Source: an uncultured Acidimicrobiaceae bacterium (GTDB taxonomy: Bacteria > Actinomycetota > Acidimicrobiia > Spongiisociales > UBA5794). Taken from it: DNA of 53,420 nucleotides. Below, in pieces: positions 1 to 8,282 of this stretch. Under the pieces are notes generated by a model, which was not told the origin of the DNA, searched no databases, and was given only the letters and a program-made list of their open reading frames with translations. The stretch covers positions 1 to 53,420 of the forward strand of contig CAMYMC010000006.1 of the NCBI GenBank assembly GCA_947259365.1, read 5' to 3'. Both the position numbers and the translations under genes were made by a program. The stretch's first letter is position 1; the number at the start of each line of letters is the position of its first letter.

Positions 1-198
1 ACCCACGCCCACCCGGAAAGCCTCCCCGGCACGCCGCCGGCCTACTCGGCGCGCCTTCAGCCAGCTCGCGGCAACGCGCTTGACATCCATACGAGATTCG
101 ATATGTGTGCTTCTGTCTACAGGTCATTGTCTCCGCTGAGCCTTGGGAGAGTCGCGACACCTAGGCTCGGTACCGAAGCCAACTCCAAGGAGGAGACC

Positions 199-594
199 AT
201 GGGAGATCATCCCAACGCCGACATTGCCCGCCGCGGCTACAAGGCATTTGGTGAGGGCGACATGGAGACGCTTACCGAGACCATCGCCGAAGATGCGGTG
301 TGGCACGTCGGCGGCAACAACGCGCTCTCAGGTGATTACACGGGCCATCAGGCCATCTTCGGACTGTTCGCCAAGATCGGTGAGATGAGCGAAGGCACAA
401 TGTCGATCGAGTTGCACGACGTATTGGCCAACGACGACCACACCGTCGTGCTCAACACGGTGACCGCAGGCGGCTCCCGCGGCAGCCTCTCCGTCAACTC
501 TGCTGACACGTTGCACATCAGCAACGGCCAGTTGACCGAGTTCTGGAGCTTCGGCTCCGACGAGGCCGCCTTTGACGCGTACTTCTCCGGCTAG
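199..594 (+). CDS. SnoaL-like/NTF2-fold protein
   Basis: A 131-residue protein with the layout of the SnoaL/ketosteroid isomerase-like superfamily: an N-terminal helix (ARRGYKAFGEGDMETL), then an acidic segment with a Trp-His pair (EDAVWHVGG), and a C-terminal beta strand ending in FWSFGSDEAAFDAYF. Such proteins are small cone-shaped folds that act as isomerases, hydrolases or ligand binders, and the substrate cannot be read from sequence. I chose the ATG at 199 because AAGGAGGAG lies 5-13 bases upstream. A longer reading from 103 has no ribosome binding site and adds 32 low-quality residues. It faces a convergent gene across a 345-base gap. Confidence 0.8.
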   Translation: MGDHPNADIARRGYKAFGEGDMETLTETIAEDAVWHVGGNNALSGDYTGHQAIFGLFAKIGEMSEGTMSIELHDVLANDDHTVVLNTVTAGGSRGSLSVNSADTLHISNGQLTEFWSFGSDEAAFDAYFSG

Positions 595-939
595 GGGTCG
601 GCTCTCGAATTCGTTTGGCTTCGCGTTCGCTGCGCGGGGGGCACGTCGCACAAGCCAACAGCCGTGGCGCCACCGACCACATCATCGCTGAACAGATACG
701 CCACAATCAGCTCGCCCTGCTGCGGCTGTTCCGCAGACGCCGATCGGCGTTCGTAGACAACTCAGCCACTTATCTTGGGCTGCGACGGCGCGCGAGGACG
801 AAGTGGGGCCACTCGATATGTGCCGATCACGAGCACGCGGCGACGTGGGCGTTATCGAGCGAGATCGATTGATCTTGTCCACTGATGGGGTAGTTGACCA
901 CGCCGCGATTGCTGCCGATGCTCAGCGATTCCGGTTGTG
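595..939. other. Convergent intergenic gap, no gene seen
   Basis: This stretch separates two convergent genes. Short open frames exist on both strands, but none has a recognisable domain, a convincing ribosome binding site or the strong third-position GC of the neighbours. I see no RNA gene or clear terminator in it. Confidence 0.4.
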
Positions 940-1284
940 CTACAAACTCGCCTTCTGGCTGTAGTGCACCGCACCAAAGGGCGCCAGCATCTCTTTTGCC
1001 GCAGCGTCTACGTCGCCGAGGACGTGCACGGCCGAGATGTTCACCAAGCCCATAAACTCATCGATGAAGCCTTGCTCCTGTGCGGAGCCGAAGTGGGCGG
1101 CCCAATCCTCCGTGCTTGAGTATCCGTCCTCGTTGACGCAATGGCCGTCTTCGCTCACGAACCAGTTGTAGACGGTCGTTCCGGGGTCGTTGGCACGGAC
1201 ATTGGCGAGCATCCGTTCTCCGAGGTCAACGAAAGCGGCCGGGTCCTCGACCGTGCCAGTTATCACTACGCGAAACTCGCCCAT
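940..1284 (-). CDS. ABM-like ferredoxin-fold protein
   Basis: A 114-residue protein resembling the antibiotic biosynthesis monooxygenase (ABM) dimeric alpha-beta barrel superfamily. It opens with a beta strand (FRVVITGTV), then a helix (FVDLGERMLANVRAN), a central strand with the TVYNWFVSEDG pattern and a C-terminal helix followed by HVLGDV. These proteins are often small cofactor-free oxygenases or stress proteins, and the substrate is unknown here. The start has AAAGGGGG a few bases upstream. No operon partner is present. Confidence 0.65.
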   Translation of the reverse strand: MGEFRVVITGTVEDPAAFVDLGERMLANVRANDPGTTVYNWFVSEDGHCVNEDGYSSTEDWAAHFGSAQEQGFIDEFMGLVNISAVHVLGDVDAAAKEMLAPFGAVHYSQKASL

Positions 1285-1324
1285 TGACCCCCTTTGGTTG
1301 TGTAGACCTCAGCGAATATAGCGA

Positions 1325-1530
1325 TCGCGAAGGCGTTGAAACCACCCGACTCCAATGCTCCCACCCGTACGCCAGAGCCTCAGCCGCAGCCTCCCGGGCC
1401 CCGGTCAGGACCAAACGCTGCCGCCCAACGCATGCCGCAGCCGCCGCTGCGTTTCAGAAACGAACTCGGTGAACGAATCAACCGTGACATCGTCGGGTTG
1501 CACAGGTCCTGCGTGAACGGGGTCACGACC
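1325..1530 (-). pseudogene. Remnant of ECF sigma factor N-terminus
   Basis: On the minus strand three reading frames in succession spell the start of an actinobacterial ECF sigma factor. SFTEFVSETQRRLRHAL is read in the first frame, AAAFGPDRG in the second, and REAAAEALAYGWEHWSRV in the third. At least two frameshifts interrupt it, and the later sigma regions are absent, so it cannot encode a working protein. The family call rests on the typical FVxxxxxRLRxALxAxxG...REAAAEALAYAWEHW pattern of such sigma factors. Confidence 0.6.
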
Positions 1531-1901
1531 CCTCGCCCCACGTGATGGTGCTCCGAGGTTCCGAGGGGGGCACAAAGGTGAGCAAGTGGATAACGTGTTC
1601 TCGTTGCGGGCGCAGAACCAGAGACCCGGTCAGAGGTCGATTGTTGTGGAGGGGGCCCCGTGTCTCCCCGACCCGTAAAGCTGTCGAGCGTGAGCGTCCA
1701 GTGAAGCTCCTCCCACGCGGTCCGTTCGTTCTCGGTCAACATGCATGCGTCCCCTCTCGCCGTTTGGGCCGCATATGGGCCGCACCGTGAGCGAAACCGC
1801 ACACATTCACGCAACGTGGCGCAAGGACCGGAGAGAATGCCGGTAAGGTCTGAAACTGAGGCGTGCCAATGGTTTACGGCGGGATCGCCTGGTGTATGTG
1901 G
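1531..1901. other. Gap between sigma remnant and tRNA
   Basis: No intact gene is recognised. A minus-strand ATG at 1742 opens a short frame (MLTENERTAWEELHW), but it has no domain I can name and runs into low-quality sequence. I consider it a chance frame or a further remnant. Confidence 0.3.
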
Positions 1902-1975
<74 letters not shown>

Positions 1976-1989
1976 CGATGCGCATTGTA

Positions 1990-2345
1990 CGAACCTGAGG
2001 GCTCGGCGGGCGCTCATGCGATTGGGAGATGATCGCGCCGGTCGGTTCGTGACTCGCCGCTGGCGCTCGAAGCCGGCAGCCGTCGAGCCATCCCCTGACC
2101 TCGCCGGGGAGGTTGCCGAGGAACCCCAGGCTCACGAGCCGGATCGTCTCGTAGAACCGCTGATACTCCCCCATCGGCGCCACGAGTTCGTGCTGGGCCA
2201 TCCACGGCTAGAGGTCGCGGTAGGCGATGACCGACCCCGCGGTGTCGTGGCCGGCGTAGAAGCTGTAGCGGAGCAGCCCCTCCGGGTCTTCGGCCTCCAC
2301 CCGGCGGCTCAGCGCCGAGGTCGCCGCGGCGTAGTCCTGAGCAGG
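1990..2345 (-). pseudogene. Small-protein gene with in-frame stop
   Basis: The minus strand reads as good protein (SALSRRVEAEDPEGLLRYSF, then AGHDTAGSVIAYRDL), hits TAG at 2210-2208, and continues in the same frame as MAQHELVAPMGEYQRFYETI and then LVSLGFLGNLPGEVRGWLDG. The residue pattern resembles a roughly 100-aa ABM/NTF2-like protein, but I do not recognise it confidently. The frame carries on without a natural end into the tRNA flank. An internal initiation at the ATG at 2201 is possible but would give only the C-terminal half. Confidence 0.5.
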
Positions 2346-2347
2346 CG

Positions 2348-2494
2348 ATGAGCGACGGGTCCGAGTACTTCGTCGCGGCCGCCGAGCGGGTGACTGCCGG
2401 GGGCGTCGAGTATGTCGGTGTGTCGGCCTTCTCGGTCATCGAGACGGACGAGGGGCTCAAAGTCGTCGAGCACAACTGGGCAGGCAACCTCTAG
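2348..2494 (+). pseudogene. Short orphan fragment, SnoaL-like C-terminus
   Basis: A 48-codon frame starting at ATG 2348 with very high third-position GC reads as plausible protein (GGVEYVGVSAFSVIETDEGL, ending in VVEHNWAGNL). This looks like the last strands of a SnoaL/NTF2-type protein whose N-terminal two thirds are missing. There is no ribosome binding site before the ATG. Its stop overlaps the end of the convergent CHAD gene by 4 bases. It could instead be a real microprotein, and I favour a remnant because the neighbouring stretch is also decayed. Confidence 0.35.
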
Positions 2495-3486
2495 CCCTGC
2501 CCCGAGCCCTGCGGCGCTTCCTCGACCGCAGCCGGGTGGTCAAGAAGCTGCCGGGTGGCATCGGAGTAGACCCGTGATCCGAGCTCGAGGGCGTGCGCCT
2601 GCCGGATGGCCCTACCCTCGGCGACGGCGGCGAGGAACCCGACCCTCGCCGCTTCGTCCGGAACGAGCCCGGGGTCCGACTCGATGAGCACTGCGAGGTC
2701 GGCGAGGTCGTGCTCGACGCCGAGCAGATCGGCGAGCTCCGTGAGCTCGTCGGCGAGCTCGCCGATGGGATGCGGCCACACCGCGTGCAGTATCTCGACC
2801 TGATAGCGCAGATACCGGACCCGCCTACGCCAGAGGTGAAACGCGTCGGTGCTCCGGCTCCGTGCCGCCTTCTCCATCGCCCTGGCGCCGCGGGCATGAG
2901 AACGCAATAACGCCGCCGCGAAGGTCTCCTCCAAACCGGGACCACCGTCGCCCTTCGCACCGAGTGCCAAACCTGCCAGCCGGGCTCGGGCCGCGATGAG
3001 GTCGGCGGCCACCGCATCGAGCGCCCCGCGCGCGTCGACGATCTCTCGCTCGAGGCGCCCGGCCCGCGCCTCCAGGCGCCCCGCCACGTCGCCGTTCCCC
3101 GCACCCACCTCCGCCGCCGTCGCCGCCATGACGTGCGCCGTCCGCAGCTCCGTGAGCGCCCGGCCCGCATCACCGAGGGCCGTGTTCTCACGCTCGAAGT
3201 CCTCGCGGCCGATGCGGTCGCGTACGAGGCGCAGCGCAGCGCGCGTCCGCTTGATGGCCTTCCGCGCCGTGTGGACGCCGGTTGCCCGGTCGGCTTCTCC
3301 GAGCCCGCCGAGCGCTCGGTCCAGCTCGCCGAGACACACCCTCCGTACCCCGTCGCCAGCCGGCTCATCAACGAGCAGCTGGTGGCGGTACCACCGCTCA
3401 CCGGCGCCGGTGGCCTGCTCGGGGGCGGAAGACGACGCCACGCTCTCGTCGAGGGAACGTGCATCTCGGACGGGGGCCATGCCCAC
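2491..3486 (-). CDS. CHAD domain protein
   Basis: A 331-residue protein with a CHAD (conserved histidine alpha-helical) domain. The first half-repeat carries HTARKAIKRTRAALRLVR and the second carries FHLWRRRVRYLRYQVEIL, matching the two basic His-containing helices of this family. CHAD proteins bind inorganic polyphosphate through these positively charged helices and often associate with polyphosphate granules or CYTH phosphatases. No CYTH domain or polyphosphate kinase is nearby. The start may be the GTG at 3486 or the ATG two codons later, and neither has a strong ribosome binding site. Confidence 0.88.
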   Translation of the reverse strand: MGMAPVRDARSLDESVASSSAPEQATGAGERWYRHQLLVDEPAGDGVRRVCLGELDRALGGLGEADRATGVHTARKAIKRTRAALRLVRDRIGREDFERENTALGDAGRALTELRTAHVMAATAAEVGAGNGDVAGRLEARAGRLEREIVDARGALDAVAADLIAARARLAGLALGAKGDGGPGLEETFAAALLRSHARGARAMEKAARSRSTDAFHLWRRRVRYLRYQVEILHAVWPHPIGELADELTELADLLGVEHDLADLAVLIESDPGLVPDEAARVGFLAAVAEGRAIRQAHALELGSRVYSDATRQLLDHPAAVEEAPQGSGQG

Positions 3487-3534
3487 AGCTTATGCCGCGG
3501 CACCGGAGGGAAGGAACTCGGCGCCGACGCGGCC

Positions 3535-5154
3535 TCACTGGCGCCCGACACCGCCGAACGCGACACCGGAGAGGTCCGCCATCTCCCGGTCGAACGTCGT
3601 GAGATCGTCGACCGTGAACTCCTCGAGGTGGCCGTGACCGCAGGCGCGGGCGAGCACCTTCATGAGCTCGACGGCGCCGGCGAAGAAACGGGCGAGCCGC
3701 TCCGCGGCGGCGTCGATGGGGAGACGTTCCCGCAGGTGCTCCTGCTGGGTGGCGATCCCCACCGGGCAGTTGTTCGTGTTGCACGCCCGCATCCCCAAGC
3801 ACCCGATGGCCTGGAGCGCAGCGTTGGAGACGGCGACGCCGTCGGCGCCGAGCGCCATCGCCTTGACGAAGTCGGCGGGATGGCGGAGGCCGCCGGTGGC
3901 GATGAGGGTGACGTCGTGGGCGCCGCGCCGGTCGAGATGGCGCCTCGCCCTCGCCAGCGCCGGGATGGTCGGCACCGAGATGTGGTCGCGGAACAGCAGC
4001 GGGGCGGCACCGGTGCCCCCTCCCCTGCCGTCGAGGATGACGTAGTCGACGCCGACGTCGAGCGCCGCCTCGAGGTCGTCCTCGACGTGCTGTGCCGACA
4101 GCTTGAACCCGACCGGGATCCCCTCCGTGCGCTCCCGCACCTCCTCGGCGAACTCGGCGAACTGGCCGGGTGTCGTCCATTCCGGGAACCTCGCCGGCGA
4201 CACCGCCGCCTGACCCACCTCGAGCCCCCGCACCTGGGCGATGCGCGCCGACACCTTGTGCCCCGGCAGGTGTCCCCCGGTGCCGGTCTTGGCGCCCTGG
4301 CCGCCCTTGAAGTGGAACGCTTGCACCCGCTCCAGCTTCTCCCACGAGAACCCGAACCGGGCCGACGCCAGCTCGTAGAAGTAGCGCGAGTTCTCGGCCT
4401 GCTCGGCGTCGAGCATGCCCCCCTCCCCGGAGCAGATCCCGGTGCCGGCGAGCTCGGCGCCCCTCGCCAGCGCCACCTTCGCCTCCTCGGACAGCGATCC
4501 GAAGCTCATGTCTGAGACGAAGAGCGGGATATCGAGACGCAGCGGGCGCTTGGCCGCCGGACCTATGACGATGTCGGTCCCCACCTCCTCGTCGTCGAGC
4601 AGCGGCGGATTTGCCAGCTGACCCGTGACGATCTGGATGTCGTCCCAGCTCGGAACACTCGAGCGCGGCACACCCATCGCCGCCACCGGGCCGTGGTGGC
4701 CGACCCGGTCGAGACCGTGACCGGCGAGCTCGCGGATGAAGCTGACGTGGGGCTCGTCGGGAGTGCCGAGGTGGTCCTGGTAGAGGCCCTGGTAAGAACT
4801 CCGGTCGTACGGTTGGGGGTGGGACTTCGCCCAGGTGACGATCTCGTCGGCGTCGACCCACAGCCCGTCGTCCTCGACCCATGACGTGAAGCGGTGCAGC
4901 GCCTGGTCGTTGTGGTACTCGGAGATGCCGGTGCGGTAGCGGTAGTCCCAGTTGTGCACGCCGCAGATGAGGTTGTCGCCCTCGATGCGGCCGTCGGCGA
5001 GCAGGGCGCCCCGGTGCAGGCAGCGGCCGTAGAGCACCGACGCGGTGCCGGCATCCGGCCAACGCACGATGACGAGGTCGACGTCGCCCACGATCGCGTA
5101 CGTCGGCGTCAGCGGCTCCAGCTCGCTCCAGGTCGCGACGTTCACCCGCTCCAT
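3535..5154 (-). CDS. Rieske-glutamate synthase FMN domain fusion
   Basis: A 539-residue fusion. Residues 1-100 form a Rieske [2Fe-2S] domain with C45-L-H47 and C64-G-V-H67. Residues from about 170 to 510 form the FMN-binding (alpha/beta)8 glutamate synthase central domain, with ICSGEGGML, FKGGQGAKTGTGGHLPG, DGRGGGTGAAP, and the cysteine-rich GCLGMRACNTNNCPVG segment that binds a 3Fe-4S cluster in ferredoxin-type GltS. No amidotransferase domain is present, so ammonia production from glutamine is not expected. An oxidoreductase role is likely, but the substrate is unknown. GGAGG lies 7 bases before the ATG. Confidence 0.9.
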   Translation of the reverse strand: MERVNVATWSELEPLTPTYAIVGDVDLVIVRWPDAGTASVLYGRCLHRGALLADGRIEGDNLICGVHNWDYRYRTGISEYHNDQALHRFTSWVEDDGLWVDADEIVTWAKSHPQPYDRSSYQGLYQDHLGTPDEPHVSFIRELAGHGLDRVGHHGPVAAMGVPRSSVPSWDDIQIVTGQLANPPLLDDEEVGTDIVIGPAAKRPLRLDIPLFVSDMSFGSLSEEAKVALARGAELAGTGICSGEGGMLDAEQAENSRYFYELASARFGFSWEKLERVQAFHFKGGQGAKTGTGGHLPGHKVSARIAQVRGLEVGQAAVSPARFPEWTTPGQFAEFAEEVRERTEGIPVGFKLSAQHVEDDLEAALDVGVDYVILDGRGGGTGAAPLLFRDHISVPTIPALARARRHLDRRGAHDVTLIATGGLRHPADFVKAMALGADGVAVSNAALQAIGCLGMRACNTNNCPVGIATQQEHLRERLPIDAAAERLARFFAGAVELMKVLARACGHGHLEEFTVDDLTTFDREMADLSGVAFGGVGRQ

Positions 5155-5177
5155 CCCACCGCCTCCGTCTCGTCCTC

Positions 5178-5205
5178 CGGGACCCGCCGCATGCTACGGG
5201 TCCCG
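5178..5205. terminator. Stem-loop between SnoaL and Rieske genes
   Basis: A perfect 9-bp stem (CGGGACCCG with CGGGTCCCG) closes a 10-base loop that contains GCATGC. It lies in the 73-base gap downstream of the minus-strand SnoaL gene. There is no T tract, so termination is inferred from position and strength only. Confidence 0.5.
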
Positions 5206-5227
5206 TGGCGCCAACCAGGCGACCGGC

Positions 5228-5617
5228 TCACGAGCCGACGATCTCGTCGTATCGCTCCCCGACGCGGGCCGCCAGCGCCCCCAGCCCGCTCATCGGCCGC
5301 ACCATGACGGTGAAATCGGTGATCCGCCCGGCGGCGTCGTGGCGAAGGAGGTCGAGGCCCTCGACGGACCTGTCGCCGACCTTCGCGGTGAAGACGAGCG
5401 CGGTCGTGCCGTCGCTGGCGGTCAGTTCGTCGGTGTAGAGGAAGTCCGCGAAGACCTCGTGGAGGAGGAACTCGAGCAGACGCGACACCGGCTCTCTGCC
5501 GACGATGGGGTGGAACGTAACCGGGCTGTGGAACACGACGTCGTCGGTGAGCAACGCCACCATCGCGTCGAGGTCACGGGCTTCGACGGCGGCACGGAAC
5601 GGGTGTGTGTCGACCAT
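5228..5617 (-). CDS. SnoaL/NTF2-like protein
   Basis: A 129-residue SnoaL-like protein. It begins with the typical helix (FRAAVEARDLDAMVALL) followed by DDVVFHSPVTFHPIVGREPV, the pattern seen in many NTF2-fold proteins with a short active-site strand. The middle carries DGTTALVFTAKVGDRSVEGLD and the C-terminal strand ends ITDFTVMVRPMSGL. The family contains both enzymes and ligand-binding proteins, and no catalytic residue can be assigned. It is flanked on both sides by strong stem-loops, so it is probably transcribed alone. Confidence 0.82.
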   Translation of the reverse strand: MVDTHPFRAAVEARDLDAMVALLTDDVVFHSPVTFHPIVGREPVSRLLEFLLHEVFADFLYTDELTASDGTTALVFTAKVGDRSVEGLDLLRHDAAGRITDFTVMVRPMSGLGALAARVGERYDEIVGS

Positions 5618-5648
5618 GGGCCACGAGCCTATCCGGTGCGGGGCGCGG

Positions 5649-5679
5649 GTGGCTCCCGACCGTCTCGATCGGGAGCCAC
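5649..5679. terminator. Strong 11-bp stem-loop
   Basis: A perfect 11-bp stem (GTGGCTCCCGA with TCGGGAGCCAC) closes a 9-base loop. It sits 12 bases past the stop of the minus-strand SRPBCC gene and before the next minus-strand gene. No T run follows, as is common in GC-rich actinobacterial terminators. Confidence 0.6.
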
Positions 5680-5690
5680 ATCGGTCCGGT

Positions 5691-6158
5691 TCAGTCCAGC
5701 ATGCCGGACATGAAGATGTCGTCGAGGTTCTCCAGGCTCCTCCTGAGATCTCGTGCCAGCACCCGCGGCAGCAACATGCGGTCGATCGCCTTACCGAAGA
5801 ACGTGTCCGGCTCCTCGGTGTCCATGGTGACCTTCAGGATGAAGGCCTCGAAGCCGGCGGGAGCGTAGGCGTACGTGAACGCGACATCGGGGAGCCCGGC
5901 CACGACGCTGTGATGACGGACGAGTTCGCCGTCGATGTACTCGTCGAGCACGACCTTGCCCTCGACCCGCCTCCCCAGCAGCTTGTACGCGAAGCGCACT
6001 TCGTCGCCCGGGCCCGACCACGCCGCCTGGTCGGCGTCGAGGACCTCGATCATCCCCGCATACCAGTGGGGCCACAGGTTGAAATCGACGAGGTAGTCGA
6101 AGCCCTTCTTCAGCGGTACGGAGTAGGTATGCCTCAGCTCGGTCTGCACACGTGTCAC
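5691..6158 (-). CDS. SRPBCC (START-like) protein
   Basis: A 155-residue protein with the SRPBCC/polyketide cyclase-like layout. An N-terminal strand with VPLKKGFDYLVDFNLWPHW is followed by the curved sheet (GDEVRFAYKLLGRRVEGKVV, LVRHHSVVAGLPDVAFTYAY) and a long C-terminal helix (MLLPRVLARDLRRSLENLDD). Such proteins bind hydrophobic ligands in a central cavity, and the ligand is unknown. The nominal GTG at 6158 is very close to the GGAGGAG ribosome binding site. The GTG three codons later has better spacing. Confidence 0.8.
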   Translation of the reverse strand: MTRVQTELRHTYSVPLKKGFDYLVDFNLWPHWYAGMIEVLDADQAAWSGPGDEVRFAYKLLGRRVEGKVVLDEYIDGELVRHHSVVAGLPDVAFTYAYAPAGFEAFILKVTMDTEEPDTFFGKAIDRMLLPRVLARDLRRSLENLDDIFMSGMLD

Positions 6159-6278
6159 CTCCTCCCGAGGCGCAGGATTGGGCGGCGAGGCCCATCGCCC
6201 GATCCCGCATCATGCAGCGGCGAAACGGGCCCGACCAGAGGCGAAGGACACGAACCCGGCCCTGTGCCGGGGGGTGAA

Positions 6279-6866
6279 TCAGCCGGCCGAGGCGAAGTAC
6301 GCCGGGACGTTGCCCGGCTTCCACTTGATCGAGCACCCCATCGACGGATATTGCTCCGCAGCCGGGGTCTCGCCGGCGAGGACCGCATCGACGGCGGCCC
6401 GCAACTCCGACCCGGTCACGGGGAGCCCGGAGTTGGGTCGGGAATCGTCGAAGCGACCCCGGTAGACGAGGGTGCGGTCCGGTCCGAAGAGGAAGAAGTC
6501 CGGTGTACACATCGCCGTGTACGCAGCCGCCACCGTCTGGTCCTCGTCGTAGAGGTACGGGAACGTGTAGCCGAACTCGGCGGCTTCGCGCCCCATCGCC
6601 TCCGGCCCGTCGTCGGGGAAGGCGTCTGCGTCGTTGGACGAGATGGCGACGATGCCGAGCCCCGACCCGGCGTAGTCCTTGCCGAGGCTCGCCAGACCAC
6701 GGCGCACGTGCTGGACGTACGGGCAGTGGTTGCAGATGAACATGACGACAAGCGCCTTCTCGCCGGTGAAATCGGCGAGACCGACGGTGTCGCCTGTCAC
6801 CGTGTCACAGAGCGAGAAGTCGGGTGCGGGGGTACCGAGCGGCAGCATCAACGACGTGACGGCCAT
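6279..6866 (-). CDS. Thioredoxin-fold redoxin
   Basis: A 195-residue AhpC/TSA-Redoxin type protein. It opens with the PAPDFSLCD strand, has a CNHCPYVQHVRRGL motif (CxxC variant C-N-H-C) at the start of helix 1, and continues with VVMFICNH, GIVAISSNDADAFPDD and TPDFFLFGPDRTLVYRGRFD. The short NHCPY motif and the late Cys in SMGCSIKWK are typical of the thioredoxin family proteins annotated as thiol reductases or peroxiredoxin-like. It is cytoplasmic because no signal is present. AGGAAGG precedes the ATG. It lies downstream of infA on the same strand. Confidence 0.85.
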   Translation of the reverse strand: MAVTSLMLPLGTPAPDFSLCDTVTGDTVGLADFTGEKALVVMFICNHCPYVQHVRRGLASLGKDYAGSGLGIVAISSNDADAFPDDGPEAMGREAAEFGYTFPYLYDEDQTVAAAYTAMCTPDFFLFGPDRTLVYRGRFDDSRPNSGLPVTGSELRAAVDAVLAGETPAAEQYPSMGCSIKWKPGNVPAYFASAG

Positions 6867-6907
6867 GGCTCATCCTTCCTGTTGTGTCGCCCGGGTCGGG
6901 AGCCGGG

Positions 6908-7132
6908 TCAGCGGTAGCGCCAGATGATGCGGCCCCGCGTCGGGTCGTAGGCCGACACCTCGAGCTCGACCTTGTCACCCGGGATGATCCGAATCAAACG
7001 GCCCCGGCGCATCTTGCCCGAGGCCCGTGCGATCACCTCGTGACCGGAATCGAGCTTCACCCGAAAGCTGGCGTTGCGGAGCGTGGCGACGACCGTTCCC
7101 TGCGTGCGGAACACGTCGTCAGAGGATGCCAT
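6908..7132 (-). CDS. infA: Stand-alone IF-1 type initiation factor
   Basis: A 74-residue OB-fold protein of the IF-1 family, with ATLRNASFRVKLDSGHEV, IARASGKMRRGRLIRIIPGD and KVELEVSAYDPTRGRIIWRY. IF-1 binds the ribosomal A site during initiation and acts as an RNA chaperone. The canonical infA lies in the ribosomal protein operon. This one sits 9 bases past an RRM protein gene and away from ribosomal genes, so it may be a second copy or a cold-shock-type paralogue. GAGGG precedes the ATG. Confidence 0.88.
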   Translation of the reverse strand: MASSDDVFRTQGTVVATLRNASFRVKLDSGHEVIARASGKMRRGRLIRIIPGDKVELEVSAYDPTRGRIIWRYR

Positions 7133-7141
7133 CGTCCCTCA

Positions 7142-7387
7142 TCACCTCCGGGGGCGCGCCTCGTTGACACGAAGCCTGCGGCCGTCCATCTCGTAGCCGT
7201 CGAGCTCCTCGATGGCGCGGCGCGCCTCTGCGTCGTCGTCCATCTCCACGAAACCGAAGCCGCGCGAGCGGCCCGTCTCACGGTCGGTGATGACGTTGGC
7301 GGAATGGACCTGGCCGTGGCTGGAAAACAGCGTCTCCAGCTCGCCATCGGTGGTCTGGAACGGAAGATTGCCGACATAGATGTTCAC
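7142..7387 (-). CDS. RRM RNA-binding protein
   Basis: An 81-residue protein that is a single RNA recognition motif. RNP2 is IYVGNL (residues 3-8) and RNP1 is RGFGFVEM (residues 44-51). Such minimal RRM proteins occur in cyanobacteria and some actinobacteria, where many respond to cold. The start is GTG. Its close coupling to infA suggests a joint role in RNA structure or initiation. A strong stem-loop lies 27 bases upstream of the start. Confidence 0.93.
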   Translation of the reverse strand: MNIYVGNLPFQTTDGELETLFSSHGQVHSANVITDRETGRSRGFGFVEMDDDAEARRAIEELDGYEMDGRRLRVNEARPRR

Positions 7388-7413
7388 GGGTATGAATCGC
7401 CCTTGCTCAACAC

Positions 7414-7436
7414 GTGCCCCGAACGGTCCGGGGCAC
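7414..7436. terminator. 8-bp stem-loop ahead of the RRM gene
   Basis: A perfect 8-bp stem (GTGCCCCG with CGGGGCAC) closes a 7-base loop. It is downstream of the minus-strand GNAT gene and 27 bases upstream of the RRM start. It could terminate the GNAT transcript or lie in the RRM leader as a folding element. The position does not decide between these. Confidence 0.45.
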
Positions 7437-7541
7437 TCCCTGGCGCCTCAGCACTGCCCGCACTGCGGTCAACCGCCACTGCGTCCTGCGGAGGCGCGAG
7501 CAAGGTTAGCCCACTTCGCGACCCACTCCAGTCGCATCGGC

Positions 7542-8282
7542 TCACGTGGCCTCGGGAGGCCGGCGATAGCGATACCGGTACGCCGTCGTGAAGCCGAGGG
7601 ACCGCCACAGCGCGACCGCGGGCTCGTTGGACGCGACGACCTGGAGGAACGCGCCCGAGGCGCCGCCGGCCGCGGCCCACGAGCACAGCTCCCCCACGAG
7701 GCGGGTGGCGTGGCCGCGGCGCCGTCGCGCCGGGTCGGTCGTCACCTCGAAGATCCCCAGCCATCCGTTGCGGACGATCCCGAGGCCGGCCGCCACCCGG
7801 CGGTCGCCCTCGTCGACCTCGGAGAAGCGGGCGGGGGGAGCCACCCGCGCCAGAACGGAGCGCCACGGCCCCGGGTCCGCGATGCCCATCCAGCGCTCCT
7901 GATCCTGCAGCCAGCCTGCGGACGGTGCGCCGAGCTCCGTGGCGGGAGAAGGTGATGCGGGCGCGATGGGGCCGGTCATCACGAGCGTCTCACCCTCTGT
8001 GGTGTAATCGAGGGCGTCGAGGACGGCGACCGTCCTTGCCGGCGTCGCCGACGTGACCCGAACCAGCGGCGCCACACCCCGCGCCACCAGCCAATCATGC
8101 GCCGCGGTGAGGCGAGCTTCGACGTGATCCGAGGCCGCGTCCGATGCGATCGTCACGGAGTTGAGCCGTCGGGAGAAGCCATCACCGAAGCGGGCCACCC
8201 AGCCGTCCTCGTCCCGGCTCTCGGCCGCCGGCCATGCGGCGAAGGCGGCGGCCTCGACTGCGGCGACTCCCTCAGGGTCCAT
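7542..8282 (-). CDS. GNAT-family N-acetyltransferase
   Basis: A 246-residue protein with a C-terminal GNAT domain. The acetyl-CoA pyrophosphate-binding motif is RRRRGHATRLV (roughly residues 187-197), preceded by GWLGIFEVTTDP and followed by GAFLQVVASNEPAVALWRSLGF, the usual beta5-alpha4 segment. The N-terminal half (about residues 1-110) is divergent and may be a degenerate second GNAT fold. The acceptor is unknown. Its start overlaps the end of the upstream thioesterase gene by 11 bases. Confidence 0.87.
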   Translation of the reverse strand: MDPEGVAAVEAAAFAAWPAAESRDEDGWVARFGDGFSRRLNSVTIASDAASDHVEARLTAAHDWLVARGVAPLVRVTSATPARTVAVLDALDYTTEGETLVMTGPIAPASPSPATELGAPSAGWLQDQERWMGIADPGPWRSVLARVAPPARFSEVDEGDRRVAAGLGIVRNGWLGIFEVTTDPARRRRGHATRLVGELCSWAAAGGASGAFLQVVASNEPAVALWRSLGFTTAYRYRYRRPPEAT

